From the NCBI GenBank assembly GCA_010912705.1, contig POWB01000008.1:69028-133027 (forward strand): 64,000 bases of DNA, given 5' to 3'. The stretch's first letter is position 1. Every line of letters begins with the position of its first letter. The position numbers and the translations under genes were made by a program. Shown here piece by piece: positions 1 to 9,823 of the stretch. The DNA is from Halochromatium sp. (GTDB taxonomy: Bacteria > Pseudomonadota > Gammaproteobacteria > Chromatiales > Chromatiaceae). The notes beneath the pieces are model-generated. The model saw only the letters and a list, made by a program, of their open reading frames with translations. It was not told where the DNA came from and searched no databases.

Positions 1-88
1 ACAACCGCGCCGCCGCACGGTAATCGATCCACTCTAGCGGCATACCCGCAACGTCGGTGCGCAGGACCTGTTGGCTCAGAGACAGCAT
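1..88 (-). CDS. HNH endonuclease family protein, N-terminal fragment (runs off window)
   Basis: Read on the minus strand, an ATG at 86-88 opens a frame that stays open to the window edge (about 29 residues). The visible segment includes LRTDVAG and PLEWIDY, which resemble the N-terminus of small HNH endonuclease family proteins common in gammaproteobacteria, in which the HNH zinc-finger nuclease fold lies further downstream. The catalytic part is outside the window, so the assignment rests only on this short N-terminal match. The gene is divergent from priA, with about 110 bp between the two starts that must hold both promoters. Confidence 0.5.
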   Translation of the reverse strand, partial: MLSLSQQVLRTDVAGMPLEWIDYRAAARL

Positions 89-201
89 GGTGCGACAGAC
101 CGTCCTCAGGATCGAAAGGATTCGACAGCAATCGGAGCGACGCGGCAATAATACACGCTTGATCGGGCTGGGCAAGGCGCAGTCCACGCGAAATGGAGCT
201 T

Positions 202-2493
202 ATGTCCGACCAAGACCGACAACGACTAGTCTCCGCCGCCGGGGCATCCTCCCCGACCGTCGTCCAAGTCGCGGTCGCGGCCCCAGTATCGGACCTCTTC
301 GACTACCGGCCCCTCGCCGAGCAGCCTCTGCCTGAGATCGGCCGGCGCGTGCTCGTGCCCTTTGGCCGTGGGCGTCGGCTGGGGCTTGTCGCCGCCTGGC
401 AGCAAGACTCCAGGATCGCTGCGACACGCCTGAAAACCATCCTCGCCTACCTCGATGAGGGGCCGGTCTTGCAGCCCGAGACATTCGAGCTGATCCGGTG
501 GGCGGCCTGTTACTATCAATATCCACTCGGCGAGGCCATCTTCAGCGCACTACCTGTGCATCTGCGCCGAGCCACGACAACCACCAGCAAGCCACGCAAA
601 GGTTGGCGTCTCAACAGCACCGCCAAGGCTGCGGATGACAGCGGCCTCGCCCGCGCCCCACGCCAGCGAGCGCTCTTAGCCCTGATTCGGGCTCAGCCTG
701 AGGGCATCCTGGAGACCAGCTTACGCGAGCAGCTCGGCGATTGCCGCAGCGCGCTGCAGGCCCTGCAGGCGAAGGGGTTGATCGCATCCTGCCTGATGCC
801 TGCTGCGCCAGCCACCGCCATCGCCGCTACCAGCGTCCCAGCGACAGCCGCAGCAACGACTGCTGCGCTTGGCGGATCTCCCAGGCCACCAGTCTTGAAC
901 GCCGAGCAACGGACTGCGGTCGAGGCCATTGAGCATAGCGCCGGCTTCGGCTGCTTCCTGCTTGATGGCGTCACTGGCAGCGGCAAGACCGAGGTCTATA
1001 TCCGACTCATCAATAGGGCCCTCGAGCGCGACCGGCAAGTCTTGGTCTTGGTGCCCGAGATCGGTCTCACGCCACAGCTTGCCGAACGCTTTGCACACCG
1101 CATCAGCGCCGTGCAGGCAGTGCTGCACTCAGGACTCGGCGAGCGCGAGCGGGAGATCGCCTGGCATCGCGCCGCCAGCGGCCAAGCCCGGCTGGTCCTC
1201 GGCACTCGCTCCGCTATCTTCACGCCACTGCCGGACCTTGGACTACTGATCGTCGACGAGGAGCATGATGTCTCGCTCAAGCAGCAGGATGGGTTCCGCT
1301 ACTCAGCGCGCGACCTAGCCGTGCGCCGCGCCCAGCTCAGCCGCTGCCCGGTCTTGCTTGGCTCAGCAACGCCATCACTGGAGACCCTCAGCAACGCCAG
1401 TCGCGGACGCTATCAACATCTGCGCCTGCGACAGCGCGCCGGCGGCGCCCAAGCACCGCGCTTCTTGCTCGCCGATGTACGCTCACAGCCATTGATCACT
1501 GGCCTCTCGCACGCACTGCTGACACGGATGTCAGCGGTGATCGAGGCCGGTAATCAGGTCTTGCTGTTCCTCAACCGGCGCGGGTTCGCGCCGGTGCTGA
1601 CCTGCCACGACTGCGGCTGGATCAGTGTCTGCCAGCACTGTGATGCGCGCATGACGCTGCACCGCAACCAGGGCCAGCTGGTCTGCCACCACTGCGGCGA
1701 TCGGCGTGCGCTGCCCATCCAGTGCCCCTACTGCGAATCGCCCGACCTGCGGCCCCTCGGGCAAGGCACCGAGCGCGTCGAGGATAGCCTGAGACAACGC
1801 TTCCCAGGCATCCCACTAGCCAGGATCGATCGCGACAATACGCGCCGCAAAGGTGAGCTTGAGCGACTCCTGAACGCCGCGCGCGATGGCGATTATCCAA
1901 TCCTGCTCGGCACCCAGATGCTGGCCAAGGGCCATCACCTACCAGGCGTGACCCTGGTCGGTATCCTCGACCTGGATCATGGACTCTATGGCAGTGATTT
2001 TCGCGCGACTGAGCGCATGGCCCAGCTGTTGATCCAGGTCGCCGGCCGCGCCGGCCGCGCTGAGCGACCCGGCACCGTGCTGGTGCAGACCCGCCACCCC
2101 GATCATCCGCTGCTGATCCGACTGCTGCGCCAAGGCTATGGTGCCTTTGCTGCTGCTGCACTAGCCGAGCGGGCCGAGGCCGGATTACCGCCATTCAGCT
2201 TCCAGGTGCTGCTGCGCGCCGATAGCCGCATCGAACAGCTCGCCCTCGACTTCTTGCACAACGCAGGCGCCCTCGTCCAGACGCTTGAGCCTGGCCCGGT
2301 CGAGATCTGGGGGCCGGCGCCGGCGAGCATGGAGCGGCGCGCCGGACGCTACCGCGCCCAGCTGCTGCTGCAAGCGAGACAGCGCGCGCCGCTGCATGCA
2401 CTGATTGGTCGCTTACTACCAGCCCTGAGACGCCAGTCCAACAGCCACAGACTGCGTTGGAGCATCGACATCGATCCGCAGGAAAGCTTATGA
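202..2493 (+). CDS. priA: Primosomal protein N', replication restart helicase PriA
   Basis: PriA is a 3'-5' superfamily 2 helicase that recognises abandoned replication forks and reloads the replisome. The protein (763 aa) has the usual full length. An N-terminal DNA-binding region is followed by Walker A (GVTGSGKT, near residue 256), the DEEHD Walker B box (near 352), and a cluster of CxxC pairs between about residues 468 and 510 that bind structural zinc. The later helicase motifs include the QVAGRAGRA segment. The ATG at 202 is preferred over the in-frame ATG at 193 because GGAG lies just upstream of 202 at suitable spacing. It converges on the gene ending at 2602. Confidence 0.96.
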   Translation: MSDQDRQRLVSAAGASSPTVVQVAVAAPVSDLFDYRPLAEQPLPEIGRRVLVPFGRGRRLGLVAAWQQDSRIAATRLKTILAYLDEGPVLQPETFELIRWAACYYQYPLGEAIFSALPVHLRRATTTTSKPRKGWRLNSTAKAADDSGLARAPRQRALLALIRAQPEGILETSLREQLGDCRSALQALQAKGLIASCLMPAAPATAIAATSVPATAAATTAALGGSPRPPVLNAEQRTAVEAIEHSAGFGCFLLDGVTGSGKTEVYIRLINRALERDRQVLVLVPEIGLTPQLAERFAHRISAVQAVLHSGLGEREREIAWHRAASGQARLVLGTRSAIFTPLPDLGLLIVDEEHDVSLKQQDGFRYSARDLAVRRAQLSRCPVLLGSATPSLETLSNASRGRYQHLRLRQRAGGAQAPRFLLADVRSQPLITGLSHALLTRMSAVIEAGNQVLLFLNRRGFAPVLTCHDCGWISVCQHCDARMTLHRNQGQLVCHHCGDRRALPIQCPYCESPDLRPLGQGTERVEDSLRQRFPGIPLARIDRDNTRRKGELERLLNAARDGDYPILLGTQMLAKGHHLPGVTLVGILDLDHGLYGSDFRATERMAQLLIQVAGRAGRAERPGTVLVQTRHPDHPLLIRLLRQGYGAFAAAALAERAEAGLPPFSFQVLLRADSRIEQLALDFLHNAGALVQTLEPGPVEIWGPAPASMERRAGRYRAQLLLQARQRAPLHALIGRLLPALRRQSNSHRLRWSIDIDPQESL

Positions 2494-2526
2494 CGAGCAT
2501 ACTGAGACAGCGGGGATAGCTGAGAC

Positions 2527-2556
2527 AGCAACGGCAGCCCCTTGGCTGCCGCTGCT
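2527..2556. terminator. Strong hairpin between convergent genes
   Basis: Arms at 2527-2539 and 2544-2556 pair over 13 bp with one mismatch around a 4-nt loop. It lies between the 3' ends of priA and the convergent secreted-protein gene. Neither side has a T-run, so if it ends transcription it is not a classical intrinsic terminator. It could also protect mRNA 3' ends. Confidence 0.5.
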
Positions 2557-2601
2557 CCTGCACTGCGGTCGCCCCATGCGGGGCAACCTGAGCCGTCTGA
2601 C

Positions 2602-2967
2602 TCAGTCTTCGCCGCTAATCATCCCCGACTGCTGCTTCAGCATGGCCTCGGTCTGGGCCTCCTCCTTCACCTCGCGGGTAATCGCCTCCGCTTCTTTCAG
2701 CATGGCCGCGTCTTTCGAGGTGGCTTCAGCAGCCTTTTGGATGGCGTAGGAGTCCTTATTCTCGTGAGCGGCGGATACCGCCGCATCCGCTTCAGCCTGG
2801 GCTTCATCAGCAGCACCAGCAACGGCATCAGCGATCTCGGCAGCCGCCGCGGCCTCAGCCTCGGCCGCTTCAATCTCGGCCTTTGGCGCCTCTTCGGCAA
2901 AGACCAGACCCGCAAGACTGAGGCTCGCGGCAGCGGTCAGGGTCACGACAGTCTGTGTTACCTTCAT
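2602..2967 (-). CDS. Secreted Ala/Glu-rich small protein, function unknown
   Basis: The product is 121 aa from the ATG at 2967, which has AGGAG nine bases upstream; the in-frame TTG at 2973 is too close to that ribosome binding site. A Sec signal peptide is clear: MKVTQ, then a hydrophobic Ala/Leu stretch ending in VFAEE. The mature part is highly charged and alanine-rich with heptad-like spacing, so it should be a long helix or coiled coil. No domain is recognised. It resembles in composition small periplasmic helical proteins, but that is not evidence of function. It is monocistronic. Confidence 0.8.
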   Translation of the reverse strand: MKVTQTVVTLTAAASLSLAGLVFAEEAPKAEIEAAEAEAAAAAEIADAVAGAADEAQAEADAAVSAAHENKDSYAIQKAAEATSKDAAMLKEAEAITREVKEEAQTEAMLKQQSGMISGED

Positions 2968-3427
2968 CAGCAAGATCTCCTAAACGATCATTAGCGTCAG
3001 CGCCAAAAGAGCCACCTAAGAGATGGGCGGCTGACATCGAGATCCTAAGAGATCCCGGCTAGGGTCAGTTCCGCTCAACGCCCGGTGCTGGCGCGTCGAT
3101 AGAGGCCTAAGTGATGCCATCATCGCCCTGCGGCCATGACTGCGCATGAGGCTGCGCAGACTACGCCCAGATCAGCAGGCGACAACAACCCTTGAGGCCA
3201 GGCCGGAGTGTTACACAGTTGACGCTTAAATACCACATAGATGAAATGGATTCATAGCGCTCGGGACTGCGCCAAAGCCCGCCTGATCAAGCAGCGGCCA
3301 ATCGCATCTTGCCCGGATATCCTGCCTCTCAGTCCAGAGGCCTAGGGGGCTCGCTGGGCACCGCCCTTTCGAGAGATCGCACAGCGGGTGATAATCCAAC
3401 ATCCTCTATCCATCTTTGTTGACCCAG
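2968..3427. other. 460-bp intergenic region between divergent genes
   Basis: This holds the 5' regions of the secreted protein gene (minus) and the acyltransferase gene (plus). A small hairpin (3140-3145 pairing with 3154-3159) is present. No RNA gene, promoter consensus or convincing ORF was found; a 34-codon plus-strand frame at 3244 has no ribosome binding site. Confidence 0.5.
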
Positions 3428-4213
3428 ATGCCATCGCAGTCTTCCGTCCCTCCGTCGCCCACCCAGCCCCCAGTACCGCGCCTCAAGACCTGGCTCCTCA
3501 GTCTGCTGTTCTTCCTGCTTTACAACCTCATCGGCATCATTCACAGCCTGCTGTGTCTGGCCGTAGCCCCTTTTCAGAGCTTCCAGCAGCGCCATTGGTT
3601 TGTGAATCGCTGGTCACAAGCGACCATGTGGCTCTTGCAGCGACTCAACGGGGTCAGGATTCAAGTCGAAGGCATTGAGCAGATCCCAACCGAACGGCCA
3701 GTCGTGGTCATGTGCAATCATCAAAGCCAGTGGGAGACCTTCTATCTGCAACTGCTCATCTCCCCTCAGGCCACCATCCTCAAGCGCGAGCTGCTCTGGG
3801 TGCCCTTTTTCGGCTGGGGCCTCGCCTTATTGAGACCGATTGCCATCGACCGATCCAAAGGCTCTCAAGCGCTCAAGACCCTGCTACGTGTTGGCCAAGA
3901 ACGACTGCATGAGGGGATCAGCGTCCTGATCTTTCCAGAAGGAACACGCCAACCACCCGGGACCATCGGTCGCTTCAATGTCGGCGGTGCCATGCTGGCG
4001 GCACGCGCCGGGGTCGAGGTATTACCGATCTCCCACAACAGTGGTGACTGCTGGCCCAAACGCTCACTACTGCGTCTGCCCGGAACCATCAGGCTACGCA
4101 TCGGCCAACCGATCTCGACAGCCGGCAAGTCACCAAAACAGATCACGGCCGAGGTCGAGGCCTGGATTCGTCAGGCGTATCCCGGGGGATTAGGGATGAA
4201 GGATGAAGGATGA
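3428..4213 (+). CDS. Lysophospholipid acyltransferase (PlsC family)
   Basis: This is a predicted inner-membrane 1-acyl-sn-glycerol-3-phosphate acyltransferase, which makes phosphatidic acid for phospholipid synthesis. A hydrophobic N-terminal segment (residues about 20-45) is followed by the acyltransferase fold. The catalytic block is NHQSQWE (near residue 97), an HX4E form instead of the usual HX4D, and the FPEGTR substrate-binding block sits near residue 169. ATG 3428 is chosen over the in-frame TTG at 3416. The last codons and the stop lie inside a 7-bp tandem repeat (4194-4219), so the exact C-terminus may vary between strains. Confidence 0.88.
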   Translation: MPSQSSVPPSPTQPPVPRLKTWLLSLLFFLLYNLIGIIHSLLCLAVAPFQSFQQRHWFVNRWSQATMWLLQRLNGVRIQVEGIEQIPTERPVVVMCNHQSQWETFYLQLLISPQATILKRELLWVPFFGWGLALLRPIAIDRSKGSQALKTLLRVGQERLHEGISVLIFPEGTRQPPGTIGRFNVGGAMLAARAGVEVLPISHNSGDCWPKRSLLRLPGTIRLRIGQPISTAGKSPKQITAEVEAWIRQAYPGGLGMKDEG

Positions 4214-4219
4214 AGGATG
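4194..4219. repeat. 7-bp tandem repeat over the plsC stop codon
   Basis: GGATGAA is repeated about 3.6 times head to tail. The plsC stop (TGA, 4211-4213) lies in the third unit. Gain or loss of a unit would change the C-terminal residues of the acyltransferase. Confidence 0.9.
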
Positions 4220-4241
4220 GCCCTGGCTCATCGCTTGGATG

Positions 4242-5153
4242 TCAGGATACAGCGGCGGATTCTGCAATCGAGGACGCAACCAGGGCAGTGACGATGTTGC
4301 CTTTTCCCTCATAGCACAGCTCCGAGAAGGCCAGATGTCGCGCCATTGCAATGCCGCGACCATGACTATCGAAGATACGCTCGCTGGAGATGTCTAGGAA
4401 GTTGCTCCAATCGAAGCCAGCGCCTTGATCCTCGATCCGGAAACGCACCATCGCAGCCTGCCGCGCAACCTTCACCTCAGCCCAGCGGTCAAGCTGCTCT
4501 GGCAGCGCGAGTCGTCGCTCGATCTCCGCATTGAGGTCGTTCGAGCCAAGTAGCTCGCCTTTTTCCTTGTAGGTGATCCCGAGGTTGCCGTGCTCGACAG
4601 CATTCAGCATCAGCTCGGAGAGGCCCAGCGCAACCTGGGAGGGGTTGGCACAGAGGGTGCCAAGCTGGGCGGCGAGCAGCTGCGCCTGAGCCGGAGTACG
4701 AAAGCGGAAGCATCCCTCACGAAACAACGACCAGACATCGCTGATCTCGGTCTGCAAGCGCGCGAGCTCGAGCCGGTTATTGCGATCATCGAGGGCACCG
4801 GACACGATGCGCTGCAAGGATTGCGCCTTATAGGGCTTGCCGAGATAGTACCAAGCCCCGGCCGTGAACCCCTCAGCCACCTGCTCTGGGGCATTGGCCG
4901 AGGTCTGCATAATCACCGGTAGTGCCGAGAAGCGAGAATCGGCATTGATCCTGGCCAGGAGCCCAAGCCCATCCAGACGCGGTATCGACCGATCCAGAAT
5001 CAGCAGATCGAAGCGCTCCGGTGCGGCATCGAGCAGCCCCCAGCCGTGCAGGCCATCGTCGGCAAAGGTCAATCGATAGCCACCATCTTTGAGGAACTCA
5101 TTGATGATCGCAACATCGTTTGGGTTATCTTCGATGATCAGCAGTTCGCTCAT
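4242..5153 (-). CDS. Response regulator with C-terminal HATPase (RsbW-like) domain
   Basis: The N-terminal receiver domain has the acidic pair near residues 8-9, the phosphoacceptor in LILDRS (D54), a TSA switch threonine/serine and the GKPY lysine. The C-terminal third has a histidine-kinase-like ATPase fold (ELMLNAVEHGN as the N-box, then an EDQGAGFDW segment) but no HisKA phosphoacceptor helix. It therefore resembles regulators in which phosphorylation controls an RsbW-type anti-sigma kinase domain. No sigma factor, STAS antagonist or partner histidine kinase adjoins it. ATG 5153 is preferred to the GTG at 5159. Confidence 0.85.
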   Translation of the reverse strand: MSELLIIEDNPNDVAIINEFLKDGGYRLTFADDGLHGWGLLDAAPERFDLLILDRSIPRLDGLGLLARINADSRFSALPVIMQTSANAPEQVAEGFTAGAWYYLGKPYKAQSLQRIVSGALDDRNNRLELARLQTEISDVWSLFREGCFRFRTPAQAQLLAAQLGTLCANPSQVALGLSELMLNAVEHGNLGITYKEKGELLGSNDLNAEIERRLALPEQLDRWAEVKVARQAAMVRFRIEDQGAGFDWSNFLDISSERIFDSHGRGIAMARHLAFSELCYEGKGNIVTALVASSIAESAAVS

Positions 5154-5232
5154 CGGCACAGCAAGTCGGCATGGCTATTCGGCACTTAGCAGCGCGTCTA
5201 GGACAGCATTGGTCGCGAGCAATAGATCATGA

Positions 5233-5700
5233 TCAAATCGGCCGTGGTGGATCACGCAAGGCCCGCGCTAGGATGCGATCGAGGGCGTTGGCAAAGGCTT
5301 GACGGTCTGACTGGTTATAGGCCGGTGGCCCGCCAGTGTCCAGACCGCTAGCGCGCATGGTATCGAGAAAATCGCGCATGTTCAGCCGTTGACGGACGGT
5401 TTCCGAGGTGAAGACCTCGCCCCGTGGACTCACCACCTGACACCCCTTGGCAACTAGCTCAGCCGCCAGCGGGATATCCGCTGTGATCACCAGGTCGCCG
5501 GGATGCGCATGCTGAACGATATAATCATCAGCAACATCAAAGCCAGCACCCACACGCTCTGTGCGGATCTGCGCAATCGGCGGGACCTGCAGCGGCTGGT
5601 TAGCGACCAGCGTCAGCGGCAGATCCAGGCGCTCAGCCGCCCGATAGAGAATCGCCTTGACCGGATTCGGCGTAGCATCAGCATCAACCCAGATCTGCAT
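5233..5700 (-). CDS. YaiI/YqxD family protein (UPF0178, DUF188)
   Basis: The 155-aa protein begins [11 protein letters not shown], the signature start of the UPF0178 family, and contains [11 protein letters not shown] and SPRGEVF further on, both typical of the family, which has a PIN-like fold. Its biochemical role is not established. The usual DADACP is DADATP here. ATG 5700 follows an upstream in-frame TTG and agrees with family starts. It stands alone on the minus strand, divergent from the helicase gene. Confidence 0.9.
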   Translation of the reverse strand: MQIWVDADATPNPVKAILYRAAERLDLPLTLVANQPLQVPPIAQIRTERVGAGFDVADDYIVQHAHPGDLVITADIPLAAELVAKGCQVVSPRGEVFTSETVRQRLNMRDFLDTMRASGLDTGGPPAYNQSDRQAFANALDRILARALRDPPRPI

Positions 5701-5861
5701 CTTCAACCCTGCTGTCGCGATACGCGACCAATGAATTGGTGAAAGCTAAGCGGCAAACCTGCGCTACACTCTGTCGTTGTCCGGCGCGCCAGCCGCTGCT
5801 CAGGCGCAGCCACAGCGGCTGGCTTGCCCGCCCTCTCTCTCCTGCCCTTAGGCCGTCCTTC

Positions 5862-7616
5862 ATGTCCGACTCCCCTTCTATCCCGAGCTTCGCCGAGCTT
5901 GGGCTGCCTACTGCCTTACTGAATGCGCTCGATGCCGTCGGCTACGAAACTCCTTCGCCGATCCAGGCCGCGACCATCCCACAGCTGCTCGCTGGCTGCG
6001 ACCTGCTTGGTCATGCGCCCACCGGCACGGGTAAGACCGCGGCCTTCGCGCTGCCGCTGTTGGCACGCATCGACCTAGCACAGCGTTGTCCGCAAGTCTT
6101 GGTGCTCACACCCACCCGCGAGCTTGCGCTGCAGGTGGCGGAGGCCTTCCAGCGATATGCCAGTGCACTCCCCGGCTTCCATGTGCTGCCGATCTATGGT
6201 GGCTCCGATTATGGCGGACAGATCCGTCAGCTCAAGCGTGGCGTGCATCTGGTGGTTGGTACCCCTGGGCGCATCATGGACCATATCCGCAAGGGTACCT
6301 TGCGGCTGGAAACCTTGCAGGCATTGGTACTTGACGAGGCCGATGAGATGCTGCGCATGGGCTTCATCGATGACGTCGAGTGGATTCTGGAGCAGACGCC
6401 GCCGCAACGCCAGATCGCCCTGTTCTCGGCGACCCTGCCGAGCGCGATTCAACGCATCGCCAAGCGTTACCTGAATGACCCACAATCGATCAGCATCGAG
6501 GCCGCCACCGCCACCGCTGAGACCATTCGCCAGCGCTACTGGCTGGTCAGCGGCATGCATAAGCTCGACGCCTTGACCCGCATCCTGGAGGTAGAGCCAT
6601 TCGAGGGCCTACTGCTCTTCGTGCGCACCAAGACCGCGACTACCGAGCTTGCCGCTCGCCTCAGCGCGCGCGGCTGGGCCGCCGCCGCCCTCAATGGCGA
6701 CATGCCGCAGCAGCAGCGCGAGCAGATGGTAGACCAGCTCCGCAGCGGCGCCCTCGATATCCTGGTCGCCACCGATGTCGCCGCGCGCGGACTTGACGTA
6801 GAGCGTATCAGCCATGTCGTCAACTACGACATCCCCTATGATACCGAGGCCTACATCCACCGCATTGGCCGTACCGGCCGCGCCGGGCGCGCTGGTGAAG
6901 CCATCCTCTTCGTCGCCCCGCGCGAGCGGCGCATGCTCGCCGCCATCGAGCGCGCCACCCGTCAACGCATCGAGCCGCTGACGCTACCCTCCACCGAGAC
7001 CGTCAACAACAAGCGCATCGCCGATTTTAAGCAGCGCATCACCGACACCCTGGCCGCTGGCGAGCTTGGCTTCATGCAAGGACTGATCGAGCAGTACCAG
7101 GAGGAGCACGATGTACCGGCGGTGGAGATCGCTGCAGCACTGGCTAAGCTCTCGATCGGCGATCAGCCACTCCTGCTGACCGCGCCCCAACGACCTGAGC
7201 GCGAGCGCGGCCGCGGTCCGCGTCGTGACGATCAGGAGCGGCCGCGCGCCCCACGCCGACCGCCCTCACAGCCGGATCAGGGCATGGAGCGCTTCCGCCT
7301 TGCGGTCGGCCATCGTAATGGCGTCAAGCCCGGCAATATCGTCGGCGCTATCGCCAACGAGGCCGGCCTCGACGCGCAGCATATCGGCCGCATCGATATC
7401 CACGATGAGTTCAGTTTGGTCGATCTGCCCACCGGGATGCCGCGTGAGCTGCTCCAGGATCTGCGCAAGGTCAGAGTCTGCGGCCGCCCGCTTGCCATCG
7501 CGCGCGTTGAGCCCGGCGCTGACCCCGGCGCCAGCGCGGGTTTCGATGCTGATGCAGCAGAGCGCCCTAGTGGTCCGCAGCGCGCCCGCAAGCCGCGTGC
7601 AAAGAAAAACAAATAA
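5862..7616 (+). CDS. DEAD-box ATP-dependent RNA helicase, DeaD/CsdA-like with DbpA-type RNA-binding domain
   Basis: The product is 584 aa from ATG 5862. The helicase core shows the Q motif (TPSPIQ), Walker A (APTGTGKT, near residue 52), DEAD (D157), SAT (LFSATLP), and [11 protein letters not shown] in the second RecA domain. An Arg-rich linker leads to a C-terminal DbpA-type RRM-like domain (MERFRLAVGHRNGVKPG onward). Such helicases unwind short RNA duplexes in ribosome assembly, mRNA decay and cold adaptation. The 42 codons open upstream of 5862 are unlike family N-termini. The next helicase gene (rhlE) follows on the same strand after 306 bp. Confidence 0.94.
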   Translation: MSDSPSIPSFAELGLPTALLNALDAVGYETPSPIQAATIPQLLAGCDLLGHAPTGTGKTAAFALPLLARIDLAQRCPQVLVLTPTRELALQVAEAFQRYASALPGFHVLPIYGGSDYGGQIRQLKRGVHLVVGTPGRIMDHIRKGTLRLETLQALVLDEADEMLRMGFIDDVEWILEQTPPQRQIALFSATLPSAIQRIAKRYLNDPQSISIEAATATAETIRQRYWLVSGMHKLDALTRILEVEPFEGLLLFVRTKTATTELAARLSARGWAAAALNGDMPQQQREQMVDQLRSGALDILVATDVAARGLDVERISHVVNYDIPYDTEAYIHRIGRTGRAGRAGEAILFVAPRERRMLAAIERATRQRIEPLTLPSTETVNNKRIADFKQRITDTLAAGELGFMQGLIEQYQEEHDVPAVEIAAALAKLSIGDQPLLLTAPQRPERERGRGPRRDDQERPRAPRRPPSQPDQGMERFRLAVGHRNGVKPGNIVGAIANEAGLDAQHIGRIDIHDEFSLVDLPTGMPRELLQDLRKVRVCGRPLAIARVEPGADPGASAGFDADAAERPSGPQRARKPRAKKNK

Positions 7617-7922
7617 ACCGAGTCGGTTTTAGGGTAGAGTAGTGGTCTTCGGGTGCCTGGACCGGTCGGCACCGCTCGCAACCAGCTGACAACTGTCAGC
7701 CGCGGTTGCCGAAAACCGCTTGATCCGTTTGCTGCTCCCCTGCTCGCCCCAGGCACACCACCGCCTTGGGGCAGTCCCACCGCCCGGCTTGATGCCGCTC
7801 GGTGGTCAGAGACAGGTTATCCGCTGACCCGCAAGCACAGCCGTTCTGGCACCTAACAATCCAGCCCGGACCGGCTCCCGCCTCGCAGAGGACGGGAGGG
7901 CCCATCTGGAGCTCAACATCCA
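7617..7922. other. 306-bp region upstream of rhlE with a leader hairpin
   Basis: Arms at 7747-7754 and 7763-7771 form a GC-rich stem with one bulged T in what would be the rhlE leader. A short AAACC/GGTTT stem follows the upstream helicase stop near 7615-7630. Long structured leaders are common in cold-inducible helicase mRNAs, but nothing here proves that. No ORF is convincing. Confidence 0.35.
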
Positions 7923-9461
7923 ATGTCTTTCGACACCCTTGGCCTCTCGGCCGAGCTGCTGCGCGCGGTTCGCGAGCAGGGCTATACCCAACCCACCCCG
8001 ATCCAAACTAAGGCCATCCCGACCATCCTCAGCGGTGGCGACGTCATGGCCGCGGCACAAACCGGCACCGGCAAGACTGCTGGCTTTACCCTGCCGCTGC
8101 TACAGCGCCTGAGCATCCAAACCTCGCGTCGAAGCGCTGAGCAGTCAGACCGCCAGGCCAGCGGACACTCGGCCAGACAGCCACAGGGCCGTGCAGCCGC
8201 GGGCGCTCGCCGTCCGATTCGCGCCTTGGTGCTAACTCCCACCCGCGAGCTAGCCGCCCAGGTCCAGGAGAGCATCCAGACCTACGGCCAATATCTGCCG
8301 CTGCGCTCGACGGTGGTCTTCGGTGGCGTCAAGATCAACCCACAGATCGACCAACTACGCCGCGGCGTCGACATCCTGGTGGCCACCCCAGGCCGCCTGC
8401 TCGACCATGCCGGTCAAGGCACGGTCGACCTCTCCAAGGTCGAGACCCTGATCCTGGACGAGGCCGATCGCATGCTCGACATGGGCTTCATCCATGACAT
8501 CAAGAAGGTGCTGGCGCTGCTGCCGCCAAACCATGCGCGGCAAAACCTGCTGTTCTCGGCGACCTTCTCCGACGACATTAAGCGTCTCGCCGAGCGGCTG
8601 TTGAACGACCCCAAGCTGATCGAGGCGGCGCCACGCAACACCACCGCTGAGCGTATCGACCAGATCGTCTACCCGGTCGACCGCCATCGCAAGCGCGAGC
8701 TGCTGAGCCAAATGATCGGCGCCAACGACTGGCGCCAGGTGCTAGTCTTCACCCGCACCAAGCATGGCGCCAACCGGCTCGCCGAGCAGCTGCAGACCGA
8801 CGGCCTCAGCGCCGCTGCGATCCACGGTAACAAGAGCCAGGGTGCCCGCACCCGCGCGCTTGCTGGATTCAAGAGCGGTGATGTGCGGGTGCTGGTCGCC
8901 ACCGACATCGCCGCGCGCGGGCTCGATATCGATCAGCTCCCGCACGTAGTCAACTATGAGCTGCCGAACGTGCCGGAAGATTACGTGCATCGGATCGGCC
9001 GCACTGGCCGCGCCGGACGCGAGGGCCAGGCCGTCTCGCTGGTCTGTATCGACGAGCACCGGCTGCTGCGCGACATCGAGCGTCTGCTCAAGCGCGAGCT
9101 GCCTAAGGTCATCCAGCCCGGCTACGCGCCAGACCCGAGCATCCCGGCTGAGCCGATCAAGAATGGTCGCAGCGGAACGCGTCCAGCACGCGCTTCTGGC
9201 CGCAGCGCAGAGGGCCGTAGCACCGCTGCCCCAGGACAACGGCCGCGACGCGCTGCCGGCGCCCAGACCGCGCAGCGAACTGCACCTGAAGCCAAACAGC
9301 GGGATACCGCAGCACCCAGGCCCGGATCAGCAACCGCCAAACGCAGCCACGGACGCCGCCAAGGAGGGACCGATACCAACCGCCCGAGCACCCATCGTCA
9401 TCCACGCCGCACGCGCCCGCAGGAGACTGCGGCACTGCTCGGCGGCGGTCGCGACGACTGA
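7923..9461 (+). CDS. rhlE: DEAD-box RNA helicase RhlE
   Basis: This is an ATP-dependent RNA helicase linked in other bacteria to ribosome maturation and RNA decay. The 512-aa protein starts [16 protein letters not shown], typical of RhlE, and carries [13 protein letters not shown] (Walker A), DEAD (D179), [12 protein letters not shown] and [13 protein letters not shown]. An insertion of about 35 residues after motif I is rich in Arg, Gln and Ser. The C-terminal ~120 residues are a basic, low-complexity tail, common in this family and likely to bind RNA. GGAG lies upstream of the start. Confidence 0.95.
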   Translation: MSFDTLGLSAELLRAVREQGYTQPTPIQTKAIPTILSGGDVMAAAQTGTGKTAGFTLPLLQRLSIQTSRRSAEQSDRQASGHSARQPQGRAAAGARRPIRALVLTPTRELAAQVQESIQTYGQYLPLRSTVVFGGVKINPQIDQLRRGVDILVATPGRLLDHAGQGTVDLSKVETLILDEADRMLDMGFIHDIKKVLALLPPNHARQNLLFSATFSDDIKRLAERLLNDPKLIEAAPRNTTAERIDQIVYPVDRHRKRELLSQMIGANDWRQVLVFTRTKHGANRLAEQLQTDGLSAAAIHGNKSQGARTRALAGFKSGDVRVLVATDIAARGLDIDQLPHVVNYELPNVPEDYVHRIGRTGRAGREGQAVSLVCIDEHRLLRDIERLLKRELPKVIQPGYAPDPSIPAEPIKNGRSGTRPARASGRSAEGRSTAAPGQRPRRAAGAQTAQRTAPEAKQRDTAAPRPGSATAKRSHGRRQGGTDTNRPSTHRHPRRTRPQETAALLGGGRDD

Positions 9462-9556
9462 GGTCGGGAGAAACAATCGGCCTAAAGTCCGCCTCGCCTG
9501 AGCGTCCATGAGGCTTGAATGCTGCTCAGGTTGTGCGCGGACGGCTGTATCGTTCG

Positions 9557-9823
9557 ATGCGGGCTCCGGCGCGGCAGGTCGACCAGCTCAGACGCAGCAT
9601 CCGCGACCTCGCCGCCATCGCGTTGGAACATGCCGATGAGCCGCAGCCCGCGCGCAAGGACCGCATCAAGGAAGCCATCAGCACGCACCTGCTCGCTGAT
9701 GCCCGCGCCCACGGCTGCAGGCTGGACGAACCGCGCATGCGTGAGCTGCTGGCCGTGGACCTGGAGCTGAATGCACAAGGACTGGAGATCTGGCTCCAAC
9801 GGTGCGAGAAGCGCGGCCGTTGA
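9557..9823 (+). CDS. Small hypothetical protein, possibly a remnant
   Basis: The frame shows strong G/C bias at third codon positions and ordinary amino-acid content (helical, charged; ARKDRIKEAIS, then DEPRMRELLAVDLEL), so it is probably coding. The start is uncertain: ATG 9557, or a TTG at 9515 that adds 14 residues. No domain is recognised. The opposite-strand frame across the same stretch has poorer codon use. It lies at the left border of the TA patch and could be the tail of a lost mobile-element gene. Confidence 0.5.
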   Translation: MRAPARQVDQLRRSIRDLAAIALEHADEPQPARKDRIKEAISTHLLADARAHGCRLDEPRMRELLAVDLELNAQGLEIWLQRCEKRGR

